This document shows, in pieces, positions 58,781 through 64,000 of a stretch of 64,000 nt of DNA; positions within the stretch are counted from its first letter, which is position 1; each line of letters begins with the position of its first letter. The DNA comes from Erpetoichthys calabaricus (lineage: Eukaryota > Chordata > Cladistia > Polypteriformes > Polypteridae), in assembly GCF_900747795.2 (NCBI RefSeq), contig NC_041405.2, positions 134,203,946 to 134,267,945 of the forward strand. Direction: 5' to 3'. The translations under genes were made by a program, and so were the position numbers. Under the pieces are notes generated by a model. It had not been told where the DNA came from. It was given only the letters and a program-made list of their open reading frames with translations, and ran no database searches.

Positions 58781-60836
58781 AAATTGTAGTCTTTTAAACA
58801 TTATAATAGAGTCATTTGAAAACAGTATTACAGTATAAAAAATAAAGATGGCATTATATGAAGCTCCAGGTGGTTAGAATAGAAGCATTCAGTAAATGAG
58901 TACAGGCACTAAAATAAAGCATGGGTGCTCAAGTAAAATCATAAGAAATACATAAAAAAAGTGTAATTGAGAAAATGTGCTGGTACCCAATTTGAGTCTG
59001 CCATTAAAAGAATCTGTCCTTAGCAGAACTGAATGGAGATAGTAATTGGAGGATCCACCAGTTTTTGCAAACTAGTTTTATCCTTGTGGGTCTCAGGTAG
59101 GAGTGGCATCCAGTACCTGAGTTGCTGAGTCTCAGTGGGAGGAACAGTTGGGGTTACAAAGTAAACTTCTGTAGTGAGAGAGAGTTGGCACTCATTTACA
59201 CTGCTGTGCCTTCAACAGCAGGTGTTTCTAACATGTATAAATAGCAGCTAATCCTGTTCATTGAGAGTGTTGCAGAAGTGGGACAAGAATCTGCAGCTTT
59301 GAGGGGCTTATCCCCATTCCCCCCACAAGTCTTTATCAAATCCATTTGAGATGTGTTCTGTGTAGATTCAAGTATTATATTTTGTAAGGAGAGGCATATT
59401 ATATGGATTAAAATATAAAACTATGTAATTGTCAAGAAAACTGAACATACTACTGCTACTAAAAGAATGCCAAAACAACAATGACAGGCAGTTCACCTCT
59501 TTCCAGTTACTTATTTTTGACACAAGATCTCTTCGTCCCTACCTTGCTTCCTTATCACTTAATCCGATACTCTTAACCCAAGCTCCAGGAAACACTGACG
59601 TACTTAGGCCCTTAATCCTCTGATTAGTTAGCATACATGCCAATCAAATCTGCTGCCCCTCTCACGCTGAGCCCCCTGGAGTGAGCTGCTTTACCTGCTT
59701 AGCTGTGTTTCCAAGCCCTGTTTGTTACCTGGACAGACCTAAAATGAGAATATAAAACATGCTGGTCTATGATTTGTTCATTTCTATAAGGCATATTGTG
59801 TGCCACTGCCTTTCTTTGACCATGAGTTGGACAGCATGTCCTAGACCATCACGTTGATAGTCTCCAGTTCCATAAATCTGTAGTTTAGTAGTTTGGCTCA
59901 CCAGCTCACTGGTGCTAAGGGCACAAAGTATCATTGCAAGATCATATAGGGTGATAAACAGACCCATCCTGCAATGCCACAGATGGGCATAAATTCTTAA
60001 GCACTGTGACCTAGTGACCCAGCTGGACAGGCTGCAACTGTATTTCTACCATGTGACTACTAGAGGGCAGTGTTGAATGCTTCAAGGCCTAATACTTCCT
60101 TTATCCTCACAGACTTTCTTGGCTTATACTGGGGCCTACTTATGTTGTTCTTATCTGTGTGCTGCATCTGTCATGGCAGAATTTGCACAGTCATGAGCAA
60201 ACCCTAATGCTTTTCCTCTCCCTATGTATTAACTTTATTGAGTGATAATTTGTTAGGAAAACTCATATACTGACAATAGAAATGGCCTGATTTCTTCCTT
60301 GTGATCTTAATGTGAGGTAATACTTTTAAATAAGAAGGAATCATAGACTAGGCCCAGCTCTACCATCTAGGTAAACTAGGAGGATGCATTTTGACGCATT
60401 CCAATCCCCTCTTGAGGAAACAGTTGATTGTCGATATGACATCCATGTATGACTCGTGCAAACCTTCAAAGCGGATTACTACACCCCACCACTCTGCAAT
60501 CTGCAACAAAGCTAGCGCTGCTCCTGCTCCTAGGCACAGGTTGAGTGCCCAAGACCTGATAAAAATCATTGGCATTCTCAATCAGCAACTTATAGTAAAT
60601 AAAAAGCAAGCTTGCTATTTTTTAATTTTTAAATCTCATCTCAGTCATGCAGGCACACATGTGTGAACATGTGCACAAAGAAAGGTGTATATACAGAATG
60701 AGGAGCAGGTCCCATAGAGGGCCCCAAAATTCTTTTGTTATCTGCATCGGATAGGCACAGCACATGTTGGCCCTAATAAAGATGACCAGTTGTTAGGATA
60801 GTTCTATTTTTGAGAATAGTGCACTTAAGACACCCA
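58781..60836. other. CPLX4 downstream flank
   Basis: No gene recognised. A minus-strand AATAAA lies at 60234-60239, about 600 bases after the CPLX4 stop, and could be its polyadenylation signal. Confidence 0.4.
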
Positions 60837-61067
60837 TTACATTAGGGCACATTTTTCCTCAGCAGCCTGTTTCATCTCAGTTATGGTTGTCTGAGCCTTA
60901 GTCTTGATGACCTCTAAGTCCAGGTCCAGGTCCATATTCTGTATCTTTCCAAAAAAGCTGTCACTGGCCTCTTCTTCCTCTTCATCCTGCTCCACCATCT
61001 TCGCAAGGTCTTCAGGGAGATCAACATCCCCACCAGCCATCTGGATCTGTGCTTCATCATGCTCACT
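60837..61067 (-). CDS. CPLX4: CPLX4 exon 3: C-terminal half and CAAX box
   Basis: Follows a cttcttcccacag acceptor. It codes for [20 protein letters not shown], an EEEEE run, the amphipathic tail and CALM, then TAA. It holds 76 residues in phase 0. Confidence 0.95.
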   Translation of the reverse strand, partial: SEHDEAQIQMAGGDVDLPEDLAKMVEQDEEEEEASDSFFGKIQNMDLDLDLEVIKTKAQTTITEMKQAAEEKCALM

Positions 61068-61728
61068 CTGTGGGAAGAAGGGCAGCTGGAATCAGGAATC
61101 TGGGGACAGGTAGCAAATAGGCACATATTCCCTTTTTATGGCTGCTTCATTTACGTGACAATGGTAACTTCTTTAGATCCCATCCTACAGCTTCCTTTAT
61201 GCCTAGTTCCATTTTTAAATGAACACAATAGCATTTTAAAAGTTCTTCTGCACTAACTGAACATGTGTTAGTGGCCCACCTCAGTCCCCAGCAAAGCTGT
61301 TTATTTATTCATTTGTTGTTGGTGTAGGTGATACCAACCTGCGGTAGCCGATATTTGCCTCTCATGAGAACCCGTAAGCTGGCCCTCTCAGCCTTCTTCT
61401 GTGCAAATGCCTTGTCTCTTTCAATCCTGTTAAAAAAGCAGCAGACTGAACGATGTGAACACCTGTGATTTCTGCAGATACTCATTCATATAGTGAGGCA
61501 CTTTGTGGACCTCCCAGACTATGGACTTTGGTCTGGACATTAACTAAGGTGATGTCTCTTCTTTCAAATTGGCAAAAGACAATAACATCTCAACTTCCTT
61601 CATGTCTCTGAACACTAGCACTACTTATCACAATTACTGATTCAAAGTAGTTTGAATTGTTTTCTCTTCTGTTTTACCTTTCTCACTGAGTAAAACATCT
61701 TGTGAATTTCCCATCGGGATTAATAAAG

Positions 61729-61814
<86 letters not shown>

Positions 61815-62595
61815 GGGATGTCACTTGTTGCTAAGGGTGCTAAACAAAACAAAATTTGCTTGATTGCAGTAAGCTTGTACTATAAAGCTATGTGGCCAGT
61901 GGCTCTCTGTTTGAGGTCAGATTAAGGAAGAAATTGCAAAACACCACAACAATGACACAGTTGTAACATTCCCAAACCTACTTAATCCAGTAAAATTCAA
62001 GTAGGGCCGGAGGCTATCGTAGTAGCATTAAGTACTTGGAAGGAACCAACCCTGTAAAGGGTGACAGTCAATTGCAGGGTTCACTCATACACTACTCACC
62101 CACGCACACACACACAGAGCTAACTAAGAATTGCCAATTAACCTGACATGCACATCTTTGGCAGTAGAAACCACTGTGCCACCTGTGTTTCATACTCATT
62201 TTTAGGTATATCCCTAGACATACCTCACTATTCCATGCACTAGAGCAAAAGAAAATGTAATCATCCATGTACATGCATTCACAAAGAGCTATAATTGCAG
62301 ACTCTGAGGTAATAGTGAACTGATTGCTATGTCCACTATGAAAGCTCAAGTCTCACATATACATTCTCAGGTGAGATTCTTCTCTCAAAATGAAACTAAA
62401 CCCCATCCCCTTCCCTGTCAGTACTCACTTTTCCTCCACCAGCTGCCTCTGATATTCCTCAAACTCCTCACGAGTCATCCCTTTGGATGCAGCCGTCTCC
62501 TTCCCATCTCCTTCCTCCTTCTTTTCTTCCTCACTCCCTCCACCACTCAGGTTCTTCATTTGGCCCCCAACCAAAGTCTTCAGTAGGAATGACAT
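60837..62595 (-). CDS. CPLX4: complexin-4, complete
   Basis: Complexins bind assembled SNARE bundles and control vesicle fusion; complexins 3 and 4 serve retinal ribbon synapses. Exons 62595-62429, 61426-61339 and 61067-60837 join in phase to 161 residues (human CPLX4 is 160). The N-terminus is [16 protein letters not shown], then an acidic KEEG-rich linker, [18 protein letters not shown] and the SNARE-binding helix [16 protein letters not shown] to KYRLPQ (about residues 60-85). [18 protein letters not shown] and an acidic run follow. The last four residues, CALM, form a CAAX box for farnesylation, as in complexins 3 and 4 but not 1 and 2. The neighbour RAX supports CPLX4 over CPLX3. Intact. 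Confidence 0.95.
61339..61426 (-). CDS. CPLX4: CPLX4 exon 2: central helix
   Basis: 88 nt coding for [20 protein letters not shown] and MRGKYRLPQ, the SNARE-binding helix. It enters in phase 2 and leaves in phase 0 at a gttggt donor. Confidence 0.95.
61427..62428 (-). other. CPLX4: CPLX4 intron 1
   Basis: About 1 kb. It holds the TATC array at 61702-61813 and a decayed minus-strand family-A SINE near 61985-62195 (GGCACAGTGGTTTCTACTGC on the minus strand). Confidence 0.7.
61702..61813 (+). repeat. leader plus TATC array in CPLX4 intron
   Basis: GTGAATTTCCCATCGGGATT then AATAAAG and about 21 TATC units, the same design as at 14804 and 47937. Confidence 0.93.
62429..62595 (-). CDS. CPLX4: CPLX4 exon 1
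   Basis: The ATG at 62595 gives [16 protein letters not shown], matching the complexin-3/4 N-terminus. A longer in-frame upstream extension has no family likeness and was not used. 167 nt, leaving in phase 2 at gtgagt. Confidence 0.93.
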
Positions 62596-64000
62596 TCTTG
62601 TCTGTGGTTGAGTAGTTTGAGGGGGTGGGGGTGGGGAGTAAAGAGAAGAAGTGGAAACTTTTCCTGGAAATGAAAGATGAATCAAGTGAAAGCTGGCTAG
62701 TCCCTGTTTAGTTTTTGTCTACTGTTTAGAGTTCTACAGCATTGACTAGAAAGTTGCAATTTTTGCAAAATTCAGTAGCACTGGGAAGACAGTTGCACTT
62801 CAGCACTCACCGTTTCAATGCTGATAATACTGGGTGGATGGCGTTACTCCAAATGAGAGAAAAAAAAAACTGAAAGCATGTAAGAAGCTTAAGTCATTAG
62901 AAGCAGCTCTTGTCAGCTGGCCAGTTTCACCTTGGTTAAAGGAGCTAATAGACCTGGGTTATCTGCCACATAGAGGAGAGACTAGGCTAGAGGCAGGTGT
63001 GCTATATGAGGTTCAGTTATATACCCCGGCCTCACCCTTCCACAAAGGCAGGGGCACTGAATGTTGGAAAGTTGAATGTTAATGCAGGCGTTAAAATAGT
63101 AATTGAATTGAGATGCACATGAAAATTGTATCAGCAACTCCCCTATGAGAATGTATTTGTCTGCAGAGAGAATAGCCACTCATCAGCCTCAAAGACTACA
63201 AGCCAATCTACTTTGACACTTTTGAGTTCACAAGATAGAATTGTATAGAATACATTGACTCTCATATGGAATTTTTTTTTTGTTAGAACATGCATTCCAA
63301 CTGAAATCAATCTTTGGACAAGGTTTGGGTAAGGGCTGGAATGTGAAATCTCATTTATTACAGGATAGCATCCTCATATTGTTATAGAAGATCGCCAGTG
63401 TGGTAATCCTTTAGAAGGAATGTCCTTCTTTTGTTTACCTCTCCTGATTGTAGTGATGGCTGAGAATATTTCTTTTAATCTCTAATCTGCAGGATAGTCA
63501 CTGAACAGAGACATTTTCACTTGATTCATCTTTGATTTCCGTGGAAGCTTCCAAAACGTCTTCTATTTACTCCCTACCCCATCTCACTACAAATGACATA
63601 AGGTAAGCAACAGGCAAAAAAATATATACAGTATGTGTAATTTATGGGTGGAGTTTTCCTTTAAGGCCAATATTATGTTGGGATTACAGGGACACAAGGA
63701 GCCAGTTGGCTCTAGTCTGCTGTCCTTGACACAAAAAGAGCCCAGCCTCAGACCTGGAAATAACGCCAAAAGTAGTCAAGGGCTGGGGGATTAAAAATCC
63801 CTTACAGATGAAGGAACGTTGGGCTGGGAGTTGGGAGGAAAGACAAAAAAGGGTTTAAATGGATACAGAAAGAGAAGCCAGAATATAGACAGGAGGTGAG
63901 AAAGAGGTATGTTTTAGTGTTTTTGTGGTTTAAGTTCCACAAGCACCTTATCTGATACGGAGGGATCAAGGGCATTAAAAAGTGCCAGAACAGCCAGTGG
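62596..64000. other. CPLX4 5' flank to window end
   Basis: No gene recognised. LMAN1 follows CPLX4 in human, but no LMAN1 exon is visible before the window ends. Confidence 0.4.

Noticed and set aside
58505-58782. Possible tRNA gene or small protein frame (80 residues, minus)
   Set aside because: This is the family-C SINE; the frame has no independent support.

Overview
This is vertebrate nuclear DNA, most likely from a ray-finned fish. Three conserved protein genes are recognisable: the 3' part of MALT1 (plus strand, about 1-8541), all of the retinal homeobox gene RAX (minus, 34967-38694), and all of complexin-4, CPLX4 (minus, 60837-62595). In human 18q21 the same genes occur in the same order and orientation (MALT1 forward, RAX and CPLX4 reverse), so this is an old syntenic block. 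Coding exons are short and far apart. The rest is AT-rich and full of fish-type repeats: tRNA-derived SINEs with the GGCGGCACGGTGG head, L2 and CR1-like LINEs, Tc1 and Tigger-type DNA transposons, Helitrons, and TATC microsatellites. From memory this repeat set looks like a bichir or reedfish (Polypteriformes), but I could not check that.

Layout. 0-9.6 kb: MALT1 exons for the second Ig domain, paracaspase, third Ig domain and tail, then a 3' UTR. One 5 kb intron holds a SINE with perfect target duplications, a Tc1 element split by another SINE, and a LINE holding a Helitron that holds a Tigger element. 9.8-20 kb: three more Tigger-like elements and degenerate SINEs. 20.8-21.4 kb: the 3' end of an L2 LINE. 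22.3-22.5 kb: a CpG-rich promoter with ETS, TCTCGCGAGA and ATGGCG motifs and a seven-codon first exon whose gene I could not identify. 23.2-30.6 kb: a second Tc1 copy, a broken ORF of an unnamed multicopy family, a Helitron with a visible HUH motif, an L2 reverse transcriptase and an LTR-like block. 32.9-34.2 kb: a longer copy of the unnamed ORF family. 35-38.7 kb: RAX. 38.7-60.8 kb: a gene-free stretch upstream of RAX with microsatellites, a palindrome, SINEs and possible regulatory DNA. 60.8-62.6 kb: CPLX4, followed by its 5' flank to the window end.

The three named genes do not form one pathway. MALT1 is an immune signalling protease and scaffold. RAX specifies the eye field and retinal progenitors. 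CPLX4 is a farnesylated SNARE regulator of retinal ribbon synapses. The RAX-CPLX4 pair shares retinal expression, and the gene-free DNA between them is where shared or RAX-specific enhancers would be expected. The most unusual content is the nested insertions with empty-site controls inside the same window, the unnamed ORF family present twice, and the orphan housekeeping-type promoter at 22.4 kb.
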